The notes: generated from the letters alone by a model not told the origin. DNA of 64,000 nt from Waddlia sp964635295 (GCA_964635295.1 CAZWOB010000003.1:1-64000), one strand, 5' to 3'; shown: positions 42,761-51,345, counted from the first letter of the stretch. Numbers and translations are program-made.

Positions 42761-43789
42761 ATGGTTTTGGAAGATCAAAAAGTGAGTAAACATCAATTTT
42801 ATTCTAGCGATGATGAAAAGGTGAGTAAACAGCTTGGAAAAGAAGCGTTGCTTGCCGCTTTGCAGAAAATGGTGAGGATCCGCAATTTCGAAGTGCGGGC
42901 TGAGTCTGCATATTTGCAGGGGAAAATCGGCGGTTTCTTCCACTCCTATATGGGACAGGAAGCGATCCAGACAGCAGCTGTCGACGCTATTGGTCCCGAT
43001 AACTGGTGGATTACATCTTATCGCTGTCATGCCTTAGCACTGCTTTTAGGCGCCACAACTGATGAATTGATGGCCGAGCTTTTCGGTCGGGCCAACGGAA
43101 ACGCCTTGGGAAGAGGCGGATCGATGCACTTTTACACCGACCGCATGCTTGGCGGATTCGGTATCGTGACCGGACAAGTGCCAACCGCAACCGGGGCGGC
43201 TTTTGCCCTGAAATACAAAGAGATCAAAGACCAGGTCGCGATCTGCTTTTTAGGGGATGGAGCCGTTGCCCAAGGAGCTTTTCACGAGTCCCTGAATCTC
43301 GCTTCCCTTTGGAACCTACCCATCATCTATGTCATTGAGAACAACCTTTGGGGAATGGGGACAGCGGTCAGTCGGGCGATCAGCATCGATCGCCTTGCCG
43401 AAGATACCGCGCCTGCCTACAATATGAAAGGGTACACCGTCAATGGAATGAATTATCTGGACTGTTACGCGCTTTTCGAGGAACTGAAAGAAGAGGTGTT
43501 GAAAACCTCGCGCCCGGTACTCGTCGAAGCCGTTGCTGAAAGATTTAGAGGCCACTCGATTTCGGATCCCGGTCTTTACAGGACAAAAGAGGCATTGAAA
43601 GAAGGGATGGAAAAAGACCCGATCCTGAGGTTAAAAGGGATACTGGAAGAAAAGGGATGGATCGATGAAGAGGCGTACAAAGAGATGGACAAAGAGCAGA
43701 AAGAGATCATGATCGCCTCATTGAAACATGCCGACGAGAGTCCCTGGCCAGATCCTGTGACATTAGAAGAGGACGTTTACGCACCATGA
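42761..43789 (+). CDS. pdhA: Pyruvate dehydrogenase E1 alpha subunit
   Basis: Thiamine-dependent decarboxylating subunit of pyruvate dehydrogenase, which makes acetyl-CoA from pyruvate. The 342 residues show MVRIRNFE, GFFHSYMGQEA, YRCHALALLLG, GRGGSMHF, the TPP/Mg motif GDGAVAQGAFHESLNLA...NN, and the phosphorylation-loop equivalent RGHSISDP. The first 25 residues are a polar extension. The gene overlaps pdhB by four bases (ATGA). It is part of pdhABC, which in C. trachomatis lies next to lpxD. Confidence 0.96.
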   Translation: MVLEDQKVSKHQFYSSDDEKVSKQLGKEALLAALQKMVRIRNFEVRAESAYLQGKIGGFFHSYMGQEAIQTAAVDAIGPDNWWITSYRCHALALLLGATTDELMAELFGRANGNALGRGGSMHFYTDRMLGGFGIVTGQVPTATGAAFALKYKEIKDQVAICFLGDGAVAQGAFHESLNLASLWNLPIIYVIENNLWGMGTAVSRAISIDRLAEDTAPAYNMKGYTVNGMNYLDCYALFEELKEEVLKTSRPVLVEAVAERFRGHSISDPGLYRTKEALKEGMEKDPILRLKGILEEKGWIDEEAYKEMDKEQKEIMIASLKHADESPWPDPVTLEEDVYAP

Positions 43790-44769
43790 GCACGCAAACG
43801 ATTGAAGTTAGAGAAGCGCTGAGACAGGCGCTCGATGAAGAGATGGAACGCGATCCCAATGTCTTTGTGATGGGTGAAGAGGTCGCTGAATACAATGGCG
43901 CATACAAAGTCACAAAAGGGATGCTCGATAAGTGGGGGCCGAAACGCATTATCGATACTCCGATCTCTGAACTTGGGTTTGCGGGATTAGGCATAGGCGC
44001 AGCGCTGTGCGGTCTTCGGCCGGTTGTGGAGTTTATGAGCTTTAATTTCTCTTTTGTCGCCGCAGACCAGTTGATTTCGACCGCGCCGAAAATGTACTAC
44101 ATGTCGGGCAATCGTTTTTCCTGTCCGATCGTTTTTCGCGGGCCAAACGGAGCTGCGGCCCAGGTGTCGAGCCAGCACTCCCATTGCGTCGAATCGATCT
44201 ACAGCAATATTCCAGGCCTCATCATCATTTCTCCCAGCACGGCTTATGACTACAAAGGGTTGTTAAAATCAGCAATACGCAACAACAATCCCGTGCTTTT
44301 TTTAGAGAATGAACTTTCTTACGGTGATAAGATGGATATTCCTACAGAGGAGTATCTTGTTCCTATTGGAAAGGCTAAAGTTGTTAAAGAAGGGACTGAT
44401 CTTACTCTGGTTACTCACAGCCGGATGGTCCAGTTGTGCGAAAAGGCGGTCAAAGAGCTGGCCAAGCAGGGGATCAATGTTGAGTTGATCGATCTACGTA
44501 CGATCAAGCCGCTCGATATTGCCACAGTCGCCCAATCAGTACGGAAGACGAACCATTGCGTTACCGTAGAGGAGGGGCACATTTTTGCAGGAATCGGAGC
44601 AGAACTGGGATTTCAGATCATGGAGCATTGTTTTGATTATCTGGACGCTCCGGTTGAACGCGTTGCGCAAAAGGAAACTCCGATGCCCTATTCCAAAGTG
44701 CTGGAAAGGGAGACGCTTCCAACTGTCGACCGTGTCATCTATTCGTGTAAAAAAGCCTTAAACCTGTAG
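43786..44769 (+). CDS. pdhB: Pyruvate dehydrogenase E1 beta subunit
   Basis: The 327-residue partner of PdhA, forming the alpha2beta2 E1 enzyme. Family segments are IEVREALRQALDEEMERDPNVFVMGEEVAEYNGAYKVTKGM, DTPISELGFAGLGIGAAL, GRNP-like FRGPNGAAAQVSSQHS, ENELSYG and LRTIKPLD. Normal length. Its start codon overlaps the pdhA stop; pdhC follows after 11 bases. Confidence 0.97.
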   Translation: MSTQTIEVREALRQALDEEMERDPNVFVMGEEVAEYNGAYKVTKGMLDKWGPKRIIDTPISELGFAGLGIGAALCGLRPVVEFMSFNFSFVAADQLISTAPKMYYMSGNRFSCPIVFRGPNGAAAQVSSQHSHCVESIYSNIPGLIIISPSTAYDYKGLLKSAIRNNNPVLFLENELSYGDKMDIPTEEYLVPIGKAKVVKEGTDLTLVTHSRMVQLCEKAVKELAKQGINVELIDLRTIKPLDIATVAQSVRKTNHCVTVEEGHIFAGIGAELGFQIMEHCFDYLDAPVERVAQKETPMPYSKVLERETLPTVDRVIYSCKKALNL

Positions 44770-44780
44770 GAGACAGCTCA

Positions 44781-46082
44781 ATGCCTTTCACATTCACCAT
44801 GCCAAAACTATCGCCGACAATGGAAGCGGGGACAATTGCAAAGTGGCATAAAAAAGAGGGAGAGTTTGTCGAGGCCGGGGAATTGATCATCGAGGTGGCA
44901 ACCGATAAAGCGACAGTTGAGCACAATGCGCTAGATGAGGGATGGCTTCGCAAAATTCTTGTCCAGGATGGGGAGGAAGCTGTCGTTAATCAGGCGATCG
45001 CCATTTTCACAGAAGAGGAAAATGAAAGTATCGAAGGGTATGAGCCTGAAGGACCCATCGCAGAAGAAGAGCCCGAACCTGAACAGGAAGTTGATTCGGA
45101 AGAGAAGCCTGCTAAACCTAAGCCTGCTGCCTCAAAGTCAGCTGGGGGATTAAGCCAGCCGGCATTTGTCCCGGAAGAGCCGCTCGAACATTATGAATTT
45201 GAAGCGCCGACGGCATTGTTGACCGAGCGTGTCAAGGCAACTCCGCTGGCGAAAAAGCTCGCGAAAGAGAAAGGTCTGGATCTGACGACGGTTAAAGGAA
45301 CCGGCCCAGGCGGGAGGATCGTCAGCGAAGACTTGTCCAGTGCGCAACCCTCAGGACCGGTCGTCTTTGGAAAACGGGAGCGCCCTTCTCTTCCTCCAGG
45401 GAGTTACGAAGAAGAAAAACTCTCGCCAATGCGGCAGGTCATTGGACAACGGCTACAGGAAGCGAAAACTTTTATTCCTCATTTTTATATCACTCAGGCG
45501 ATCAATGTGGAGCCGATGTATCAGATCCGCGAACAGTTGCGCTCTTCTGGTATTAAAGTCTCCTATAACGATTTCGTAATGCGGGCTTGCGCGTTAGCGC
45601 TGCGGGAGCACCCCAATGTCAACAGCGGTTTTAACAGTGTCAATCAGACGATCATCCGGTTCAAGACAATTGATCTGGCATTTGCTGTCAGTGTTGATGG
45701 GGGATTGATCACCCCGATCATTCGCCATGCAGACTATAAAAATCTTGGGGAAATTTCAGTGGAGGTGCGCCATCTGGCTAAAAAAGCGCGTGATGGAAAG
45801 CTTGAAATGGAAGAGTTTAAGGGAGGCTCGTTTACCATCTCTAATTTAGGGATGTATGGGGTCACGGACTTTCAAGCGATCATCAATCCGCCGCAAGCGG
45901 CTATTCTTTCCGTGAGCGGCATCCACAATGAACCTGTCGTCAGAAATGGTTCAATTGTTCCAGGAAAGGTAATGAATATCAGCGTCTCTTGTGATCACCG
46001 CGTCATTGACGGTGTTGCTGGAGCGGAATTTATTAAGACAGTTCAGAAGTACTTAGAAAACCCAGCCTTATTGCTGGTCTGA
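44781..46082 (+). CDS. pdhC: Dihydrolipoamide acetyltransferase (pyruvate dehydrogenase E2)
   Basis: The 433-residue E2 core. It has one lipoyl domain with the lipoylated lysine in EVATDKATVEH, an acidic linker (about 75-110), and a peripheral-subunit-binding domain (ATPLAKKLAKEKGLDLTTVKGTGPGGRI). A second linker and the catalytic acyltransferase domain follow, with the active-site histidine in SCDHRVIDG. E3 is not in this window. GGAG lies 9 bases before the ATG. A strong hairpin follows the stop. Confidence 0.97.
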   Translation: MPFTFTMPKLSPTMEAGTIAKWHKKEGEFVEAGELIIEVATDKATVEHNALDEGWLRKILVQDGEEAVVNQAIAIFTEEENESIEGYEPEGPIAEEEPEPEQEVDSEEKPAKPKPAASKSAGGLSQPAFVPEEPLEHYEFEAPTALLTERVKATPLAKKLAKEKGLDLTTVKGTGPGGRIVSEDLSSAQPSGPVVFGKRERPSLPPGSYEEEKLSPMRQVIGQRLQEAKTFIPHFYITQAINVEPMYQIREQLRSSGIKVSYNDFVMRACALALREHPNVNSGFNSVNQTIIRFKTIDLAFAVSVDGGLITPIIRHADYKNLGEISVEVRHLAKKARDGKLEMEEFKGGSFTISNLGMYGVTDFQAIINPPQAAILSVSGIHNEPVVRNGSIVPGKVMNISVSCDHRVIDGVAGAEFIKTVQKYLENPALLLV

Positions 46083-46089
46083 GAAGAGA

Positions 46090-46111
46090 GGCCCTTCCCG
46101 AAGGAAGGGCC
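46090..46111. terminator. Hairpin between convergent pdhC and the 46118 gene
   Basis: A 9-bp perfect stem GGCCCTTCC / GGAAGGGCC with loop CGAA. It has no T run on either strand, so it may act as a bidirectional terminator or mRNA 3'-end stabiliser. Confidence 0.55.
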
Positions 46112-46117
46112 AGGAAA

Positions 46118-46846
46118 TTATGCTAGTGTTCCGTTCACCGCAGTTTCTAAAATGGCATCGCCGCCTTCACCACCCATCATTGTATAGAAAAGTGTTGAAA
46201 TAGCAGCTACACCGACTGCTCCTGCAGCAGCAGCTGTTTTGCGGATATTTTCAGGAGAAGTTGCTGTGCTGTAGGCACTTTGGCAACCTTCTTTGATTTT
46301 TCCACCTGCCCATGCGGCATTTTCTTTGTTGCAAGCACCATAGGCTTGAGATACAGCACTTTTTGCCTGATTAGCATATTCACCTCGTTTACTCCAGTGG
46401 TGTGCAATAAAGTCTCCAGCTCCATACATTTGAGGTTCTTCGTCATCAGCAGGAGGTACATGTGGAACAGGAGCTGGTGCTGGCTGATCGGCAGGCGCAC
46501 TGACTCTTCTTACAGGTGCTGCTACAGTGGCGGGTGCTGTGTTATCGCCCGATACGTCATCGTCAGTAGCGACAGTTGCCATTGGTTGATTGTCATCTTC
46601 CAACACTTCAACCTTTTTTCCGCCGAACACTTTGCGGTATTCATCGTGGATCGCTGGGATAAAGTTAATAAAACCGAAAGTGACGATATTAGCGAAAATT
46701 AATACAACACCTTCGATGACACGTAAGAAAACATTCATTGTTTTTTCGGTACATTCAGGAGCTTTATTCTTTGTCTCTAAAGGCTTGTTTTCGGGTTGAA
46801 GGGCTGCTGCGTCAGCATTGACAGGAGCAGTTGTTGGAATGGCCAT
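46118..46846 (-). CDS. Inc-like/membrane-associated protein candidate
   Basis: A 242-residue protein with no recognised family. A hydrophobic stretch at about 38-66 (VFLRVIEGVVLIFANIVTFGFINFI) and a second near the C-terminus (about 205-224) flank an acidic and Pro/Ala/Val-rich middle (about 75-140). It has no cleavable signal. The polar N-terminus followed by a membrane segment fits type III secreted membrane effectors, but the widely separated segments are not the classic Inc hairpin. It has a near-consensus promoter and GAGGTG before the ATG. Confidence 0.75.
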   Translation of the reverse strand: MAIPTTAPVNADAAALQPENKPLETKNKAPECTEKTMNVFLRVIEGVVLIFANIVTFGFINFIPAIHDEYRKVFGGKKVEVLEDDNQPMATVATDDDVSGDNTAPATVAAPVRRVSAPADQPAPAPVPHVPPADDEEPQMYGAGDFIAHHWSKRGEYANQAKSAVSQAYGACNKENAAWAGGKIKEGCQSAYSTATSPENIRKTAAAAGAVGVAAISTLFYTMMGGEGGDAILETAVNGTLA

Positions 46847-46890
46847 ATAAACACCTCTTTTTTTAGGTATGTGATTAATAGATGGCCAAA

Positions 46891-46919
46891 AGTCTAGTTA
46901 AATTGTAAAGTGATGTCAA
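46891..46919 (-). promoter_or_regulatory. Promoter of the 46118-46846 gene
   Basis: Minus strand TTGACA (46914-46919), 17-base spacer and TAGACT (46891-46896), 45 bases before the start codon. Confidence 0.7.
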
Positions 46920-46952
46920 TATCGTTTTTTTTTAAAATAATAATTTTGTTTT

Positions 46953-46990
46953 AAAAAAAATGACTCAGTTCAAAAGAGAACTGAGTCATT
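46953..46990 (-). terminator. Terminator of the 47024-47647 gene
   Basis: A perfect 13-bp stem (arms 46959-46971 and 46978-46990) with a 6-base loop, followed on the minus strand by a run of Ts. It lies 34 bases after the gene's stop. Confidence 0.85.
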
Positions 46991-47023
46991 AGAATCACTG
47001 TGACCGATTGGTCGATTGGATGA

Positions 47024-47647
47024 TTAAGCTTTAAGAGCTTTTCCAACAAAAACTGCAGTTCCAGTCAAGGCAGCAGCTCCTAACGCATACAAACCAGCAT
47101 GTTGCTCAACGTGCTGAGCAGCATTAGCAACAACTTCTTTAGCTTCGTTAGCAACGCGAGCAGCTTGCTCTTTAGCTTCGTTAGCAACGCGAGCAGCTTG
47201 ATCTAATACTGTTGGTTCAACACCACCTTTAGAATTAAGTTTATAAGCTTTTTGTCTAACTTCAGCAGCGTCAACCGGTATTTTTTTGCCAGCGCCACTT
47301 GCAATCTTACTGTTGTTACTCAAATCTATTCTTGTTGTTTCGAAAGATTCTTCATGTTTAGCAAGAAACTGAGCTTTTCTCTTAGCTTCTTTTTCTGGTT
47401 TGTATGTTGTTGGTCTGTCTTGTACGCCGAAGAAAAGATCTTCAGAAAAATTTCTTACAGTTTTAGAAATTAAAGGAAGACCAAGCGTTAGAGCCAATCC
47501 AAGAGCAACGAATACTTTTAAAGCTACGTTTGCAACTTTATACATAATCTTGCTTGCTGAAATGCTGCTTGAAGCTTTTGGCTTAGCTGCCATTGTCGCT
47601 TCTATATTCATTTGATCTACAGGGTTTGAACCTAATGGTGTAGTCAT
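47024..47647 (-). CDS. Membrane-associated protein with 11-residue repeats
   Basis: 207 residues from ATG 47647 (MTTPLGSNP), which has GGAG 9 bases before it; the frame stays open to 47704 but without a site. A hydrophobic stretch at about 40-65 (NVALKVFVALGLALTLGLPLI) and a shorter one near the C-terminus (GLYALGAAALTGTAVFVG) flank a basic region. Residues about 150-175 contain a perfect duplicated 11-mer QAARVANEAKE, an LEA/apolipoprotein-like amphipathic helix. I do not recognise a family. Together with its neighbour at 46118 it looks like a pair of chlamydial membrane-targeted proteins. Confidence 0.75.
   Translation of the reverse strand: MTTPLGSNPVDQMNIEATMAAKPKASSSISASKIMYKVANVALKVFVALGLALTLGLPLISKTVRNFSEDLFFGVQDRPTTYKPEKEAKRKAQFLAKHEESFETTRIDLSNNSKIASGAGKKIPVDAAEVRQKAYKLNSKGGVEPTVLDQAARVANEAKEQAARVANEAKEVVANAAQHVEQHAGLYALGAAALTGTAVFVGKALKA
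47136..47200 (-). repeat. 33-bp tandem direct repeat within a gene
   Basis: Copies at 47136-47168 and 47169-47201 are identical at 32 of 33 positions. They encode the duplicated 11-residue helix QAARVANEAKE. Such near-perfect identity implies a recent duplication, likely to vary in number. Confidence 0.85.
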
Positions 47648-47699
47648 ATTATTATCTCCATTGTTATGGTTAGTTTTGTTTGTAATGAAAATAAACTTT

Positions 47700-47727
47700 A
47701 ACATAACATTTTATTTTATGCAAGCAA
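47700..47727 (-). promoter_or_regulatory. Candidate promoter of the 47024-47647 gene
   Basis: Minus strand TTGCTT (47722-47727), 16-base spacer and TATGTT (47700-47705). Supports the start at 47647. The remaining gap to menH is very AT-rich with nothing else recognised. Confidence 0.4.
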
Positions 47728-47865
47728 TTTAATTAATAAATTCTAAATTTTATAAATAAATACCCTATATCTAAAAATTTAATATTACAGATAAAAATGA
47801 AAGAAAAATACTATTAAAAAATACCATTAAAATGTATTTTTTACGGAAAAGTGAAAGGAATTCAG

Positions 47866-48573
47866 ATGATCAATATCTATTGTTTACATGGATTTTTAGG
47901 TGAACCGGCTGATTGGTCTTTCTTAAGAAACGGGATTAAAGGGGTTAATTTACATTTTATTAATCTCTATAAGGACTTTGATCCCTCTGAAGGAATAGAA
48001 GCGTTTGCCTCTCAATTCAGTTCTATGATTTCTCCGAAAGAAGACAATTATTTAATCGGGTACTCCATGGGCGGTCGATTAGCTCTGCAAACGCTGACCG
48101 ATCATCCAGGCCTTTTTAAAAAAGCGGTGTTTGTTTCCACGCATCCTGGTTTAAGTCATGAAGGGGAGAGGGGTGGTCGAATTTTGAAAGATGGTGCATT
48201 GGCGATGCGTTTTTTAACAGAAGAATGGCAGATATTGATGGAAAAATGGAATGCTCAACCAGTTTTTGCCTATAGCACCCAAATCAATAGGGATGAAAAG
48301 AAGTTTAACAGGGAAAAACTCGCAGATGCCTTGACTCATTGGGGATTAGGGCAGCAAGAAGATTTAACAGGCCCATTAAGCAAGATTTCTATTCCAACTC
48401 TTTGGATATCTGGTAAAAATGACCCTAAATTTTGTGAAATCGCTAAATCCATAGAACTCAACCATTCCGAATCGAAGAACATTCAGATCGATCAAGCAGG
48501 ACACCGCGTACCATGGGACAATCAAGATGCCTTTATTCAGCAGTTAAACGATTTCTTTTCATTCTCTCATTAA
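47866..48573 (+). CDS. menH: MenH-like alpha/beta hydrolase
   Basis: 235 residues from ATG 47866, with AGGAA 5 bases upstream; a GTG at 47851 is an alternative. It matches MenH (SHCHC synthase, menaquinone pathway): LHGFLGEPADW, nucleophile elbow LIGYSMGGRLALQ, the MenH-type FVSTHPGLSHE, the acid in WISGKNDPKF and the histidine in AGHRVPWDNQDAFIQQL. No other men gene is in the window, so pathway membership is inferred. It overlaps the exported nagZ by 61 bases. Confidence 0.8.
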   Translation: MINIYCLHGFLGEPADWSFLRNGIKGVNLHFINLYKDFDPSEGIEAFASQFSSMISPKEDNYLIGYSMGGRLALQTLTDHPGLFKKAVFVSTHPGLSHEGERGGRILKDGALAMRFLTEEWQILMEKWNAQPVFAYSTQINRDEKKFNREKLADALTHWGLGQQEDLTGPLSKISIPTLWISGKNDPKFCEIAKSIELNHSESKNIQIDQAGHRVPWDNQDAFIQQLNDFFSFSH

Positions 48574-50057
48574 TTTTATTTCCCTCGCCGATTTTTGCGT
48601 CATTTGAACAGCAGGTGGGGCAATTATTTATTGTGGGCGCCTATTCGAATCAATTGGACGCGTCCAAAGAAGGGCTCGATGACCATCCAACGCAATATGT
48701 TGAGGAAATGATCGAGAGATACCATGTGGGCGGCGTGTTGTTCAAAATGCGTTGGAATCCGGAGCAGTTAAAATCTCTTGCAGCCCACTATCAATCTCTC
48801 AGTCAAACCCCTTTATTTATCTGCTTAGATGCGGAGTGGGGGCTAGGACAGCGAATGGTGGAAGGAGACCGGTTCCCTAAAAACTACGCGCTTGGCCAGT
48901 TATCGAATTTGAAAGACATTTATAGAACAGGATTGGAAATTGGCAGACAGTGCCGTGCGATTGGGATCAATGTTAATTTCGCGCCTGTTGTCGATATCAA
49001 TACGAACCCATTGAACCCGATTATCAATCATCGGTCTTTTGGATCAGATCCTGAGAGGGTGGCCGATTGCGGAGTTGAAATGATGAGAGGACTGCAAGAG
49101 GGAGGGGTTTTGGCATGCGCGAAACATTTTCCCGGCCACGGTGACACTATCGTCGACTCTCACACGGGGCTTCCCAAGGTCGATCACTCCTTGCGGCGAT
49201 TACACGACGTGGAGCTTATCCCATTTAAACGATTGATTGATCGACGTGTCGATATGGTGATGGGCGCGCATCTGCTGATGCCTGCTGTCGACACCTTGTA
49301 CCCAACCAGCCTTTCCAACCCCGCGATCACTGGTTTATTAAAAGATGAGATGGGCTTTGAAGGATTGACGATTACCGATGACTTGATCATGGGAGCTGTC
49401 GTCAATCACTATTCTTTAGAAAGGGCGGTAGTCCTTGCGTTTCTGGCAGGGAATGATCTTATTTTGCTTTCGAGGGATGTTGAGAAGGGGATCAAGGCGA
49501 TCATGGACAGTATAGAAAAAGGAGAGATCTCACGGAAAGAGGTGATCAGGCGAGTAGAAAAAATTACAGCAGTCAAACAGCAGCTTGCCGAAAGGAAGGA
49601 TCTCAAGCCTGATCCTTCTCTAATTGGAGAGCTTTACAGTGAGCTTGTACAGATCGTGAGAGGGCCTTTTCATCAGCAACCTGTTGATGCTTTTATTCAG
49701 GTTGGAGGAAGTGGAGATTCGGAATTTTTTCTTTTTGATCTTAATGGCGCTTATTGTTCAAAGGCACCAACGGAAAAAGAGGTTCGTTTTCATATCAATA
49801 CAATGAAAGAACACGATCATGTCGCTGTGATTATTTTTGATATGCAGCCGACGGTACGCACTGAATTTGGTGTATCAAAGGAAGAGAGGTTGTTGGTTCA
49901 ACAATTGATCGAGCAGGGGAATAAGGTGACGGTGATTTTAATGGGTGATCCGCATGCAAAATCACTGTTCTCTGATGAAGCTCGAGTCATTGGCGCGTAT
50001 GATGACAGCCGTGAAGCGCAGAAAGCAAGCCTAAGTATCATTCAGGAGGGGCGTTGA
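48513..50057 (+). CDS. nagZ: Exported GH3 beta-N-acetylglucosaminidase, NagZ-like
   Basis: A glycoside hydrolase family 3 enzyme expected to remove N-acetylglucosamine from muropeptides. The 514 residues show LGQRMVEGDRFPKNYALG-like substrate loops, NFAPVVDINTNP, the KHFPGHGDTIVDSHTGLP histidine-aspartate general-acid motif and the nucleophile Asp in ITDDLIMGAV. A second Rossmann-like domain (about 370-514) makes it longer than cytoplasmic NagZ and closer to exported two-domain GH3 enzymes such as B. subtilis NagZ/YbbD. Residues 12-30 (VKRFLFILSLILFPSPIFA) form a signal peptide. The start overlaps menH, so the two are co-expressed. Activity in the periplasm suits chlamydial peptidoglycan turnover. 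Confidence 0.9.
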   Translation: MGQSRCLYSAVKRFLFILSLILFPSPIFASFEQQVGQLFIVGAYSNQLDASKEGLDDHPTQYVEEMIERYHVGGVLFKMRWNPEQLKSLAAHYQSLSQTPLFICLDAEWGLGQRMVEGDRFPKNYALGQLSNLKDIYRTGLEIGRQCRAIGINVNFAPVVDINTNPLNPIINHRSFGSDPERVADCGVEMMRGLQEGGVLACAKHFPGHGDTIVDSHTGLPKVDHSLRRLHDVELIPFKRLIDRRVDMVMGAHLLMPAVDTLYPTSLSNPAITGLLKDEMGFEGLTITDDLIMGAVVNHYSLERAVVLAFLAGNDLILLSRDVEKGIKAIMDSIEKGEISRKEVIRRVEKITAVKQQLAERKDLKPDPSLIGELYSELVQIVRGPFHQQPVDAFIQVGGSGDSEFFLFDLNGAYCSKAPTEKEVRFHINTMKEHDHVAVIIFDMQPTVRTEFGVSKEERLLVQQLIEQGNKVTVILMGDPHAKSLFSDEARVIGAYDDSREAQKASLSIIQEGR

Positions 50058-50114
50058 ATAATTCGTTATTTAAGGTGAAGACAGCGTAGGAAGCGAAGAT
50101 ATTCTGAAGTCAGA

Positions 50115-50206
50115 CTTTGTGTCTTTGATCCTTTGTGTTTCATATTATCTATAGTGTCTAGAGACAAAGTGAAATTGTAAAAACACAAAGGATCAAAGAC
50201 ACAAAG
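50115..50206. repeat. 26-bp perfect inverted repeat in a 244-bp intergenic gap
   Basis: Arms at 50115-50140 and 50181-50206 are perfect 26-bp reverse complements separated by 40 bases. Each arm itself consists of repeated CTTTGTGT(T/C)T-like units. The gap 50058-50301 between nagZ and convergent lpxD holds no gene. A 10-bp version of the arms is at 57-115. Confidence 0.8.
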
Positions 50207-50301
50207 ATTTTACATCATGTTAAATCGTCTGATGTAAGATCTGAGAGGTGATTAACCTGCTTGTAGTTTTAGAAATTGCAATGCTTAAAACTACAGGAAG
50301 A

Positions 50302-51345
50302 TCAGTTTAGCTTTTTCTTCAGCTCTTTGATCTGAGTGATATATTTATCGAGGTTGCGGATGTGAACGTTCGTCCGATTGTGCTGGTCAAGGGGCTGCAC
50401 AGGGATTCCACCGTATCTTCCCGTCGGAAGGGATTTAGCGACCCCGCTTTTTGCTGTGATGATCACTCCGTCATCGAGTTTGATATGCCCATCGATGCCG
50501 CATTGGCCTGCGATCACGACATGACTTCCTGTTTGGCTGGATCCGGCGATGGCCGATTGACCACAGACGATATTGTGCCGGCCGATCTTGACGTTATGCC
50601 CGATCACAACGAGATTGTCGATTTTTGTGCCTTTGGCGATCACGGTGCTGGTAAACCTGGCGCGGTCCACAGTGGTATTTGCCCCGATCTCAACATCGTC
50701 TTCAATCACGACATTGCCGATATGCGCAAGACGCTCATGGACGCCCTGATCATTTGTCGTGTAGCCAAACCCGCAGGAACCGATCACAACACCTCCCTGC
50801 AATACGACACGATTTCCAATGACGCAGGACTCTCTGATCACGACATTGGGATGGATGCGGCAATGGTTGCCAATGGTTGTCTGCGGACCAATGAATGTTC
50901 CTGCACCAATATAGCAATGATTGCCGATAACCGCCTCTTCATCAATGACAGCGTTCGGGCCGATGATTGTTTCAGGACCGATCTGAGCTGTCGGGTGGAT
51001 GACTGCTGAGGGGTGTATTTGATCAAAGCCCGTTTGTTTGACCTTTCCCCTAAATGCTTCGATCGTTGTTTGAAAAGCACGGGAGGGGTCTTCGTGGACG
51101 AGATAGTTTTTGCCTGATTCCCTTGCTACATGAGGAGCGACAAAGACCACGCCCGCACGAGAGGTTTTCATCATCCCCTTGTAACGGGTGTTCGTATATT
51201 TAGGATTAGACAGGAAAGAGACTTCATGCGGCCCGGCATTCTCAAGATCTGCAAAGCCTGTGACAATCTGTTCGGCATTGCCGATCAGATCGGCCCCAGT
51301 TAACTTGGACAGTTCCGCTAATGTGAAGGACTCTTTCCCTGCCAT
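50302..51345 (-). CDS. lpxD: UDP-3-O-acylglucosamine N-acyltransferase LpxD
   Basis: Third acyltransferase step of lipid A synthesis. 347 residues from ATG 51345 (MAGKESFTL), preceded by AAGGAG; the longer in-frame start at 51453 overlaps skp and is rejected. An N-terminal uridine-binding domain (VSFLSNPKYTN) is followed by a left-handed beta-helix of hexapeptide repeats (about 115-300). The catalytic histidine is in VIGHNVKIGRHN, and a C-terminal helix ends the protein. Last gene of bamA-skp-lpxD. Confidence 0.96.
   Translation of the reverse strand: MAGKESFTLAELSKLTGADLIGNAEQIVTGFADLENAGPHEVSFLSNPKYTNTRYKGMMKTSRAGVVFVAPHVARESGKNYLVHEDPSRAFQTTIEAFRGKVKQTGFDQIHPSAVIHPTAQIGPETIIGPNAVIDEEAVIGNHCYIGAGTFIGPQTTIGNHCRIHPNVVIRESCVIGNRVVLQGGVVIGSCGFGYTTNDQGVHERLAHIGNVVIEDDVEIGANTTVDRARFTSTVIAKGTKIDNLVVIGHNVKIGRHNIVCGQSAIAGSSQTGSHVVIAGQCGIDGHIKLDDGVIITAKSGVAKSLPTGRYGGIPVQPLDQHNRTNVHIRNLDKYITQIKELKKKLN

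Noticed and set aside
46090..50206. Treating the hairpins around menH-nagZ as mobile-element ends
   Set aside because: The two hairpins are unrelated in sequence and no transposase or integrase lies between them; they are more simply transcript-end structures and a dispersed repeat.
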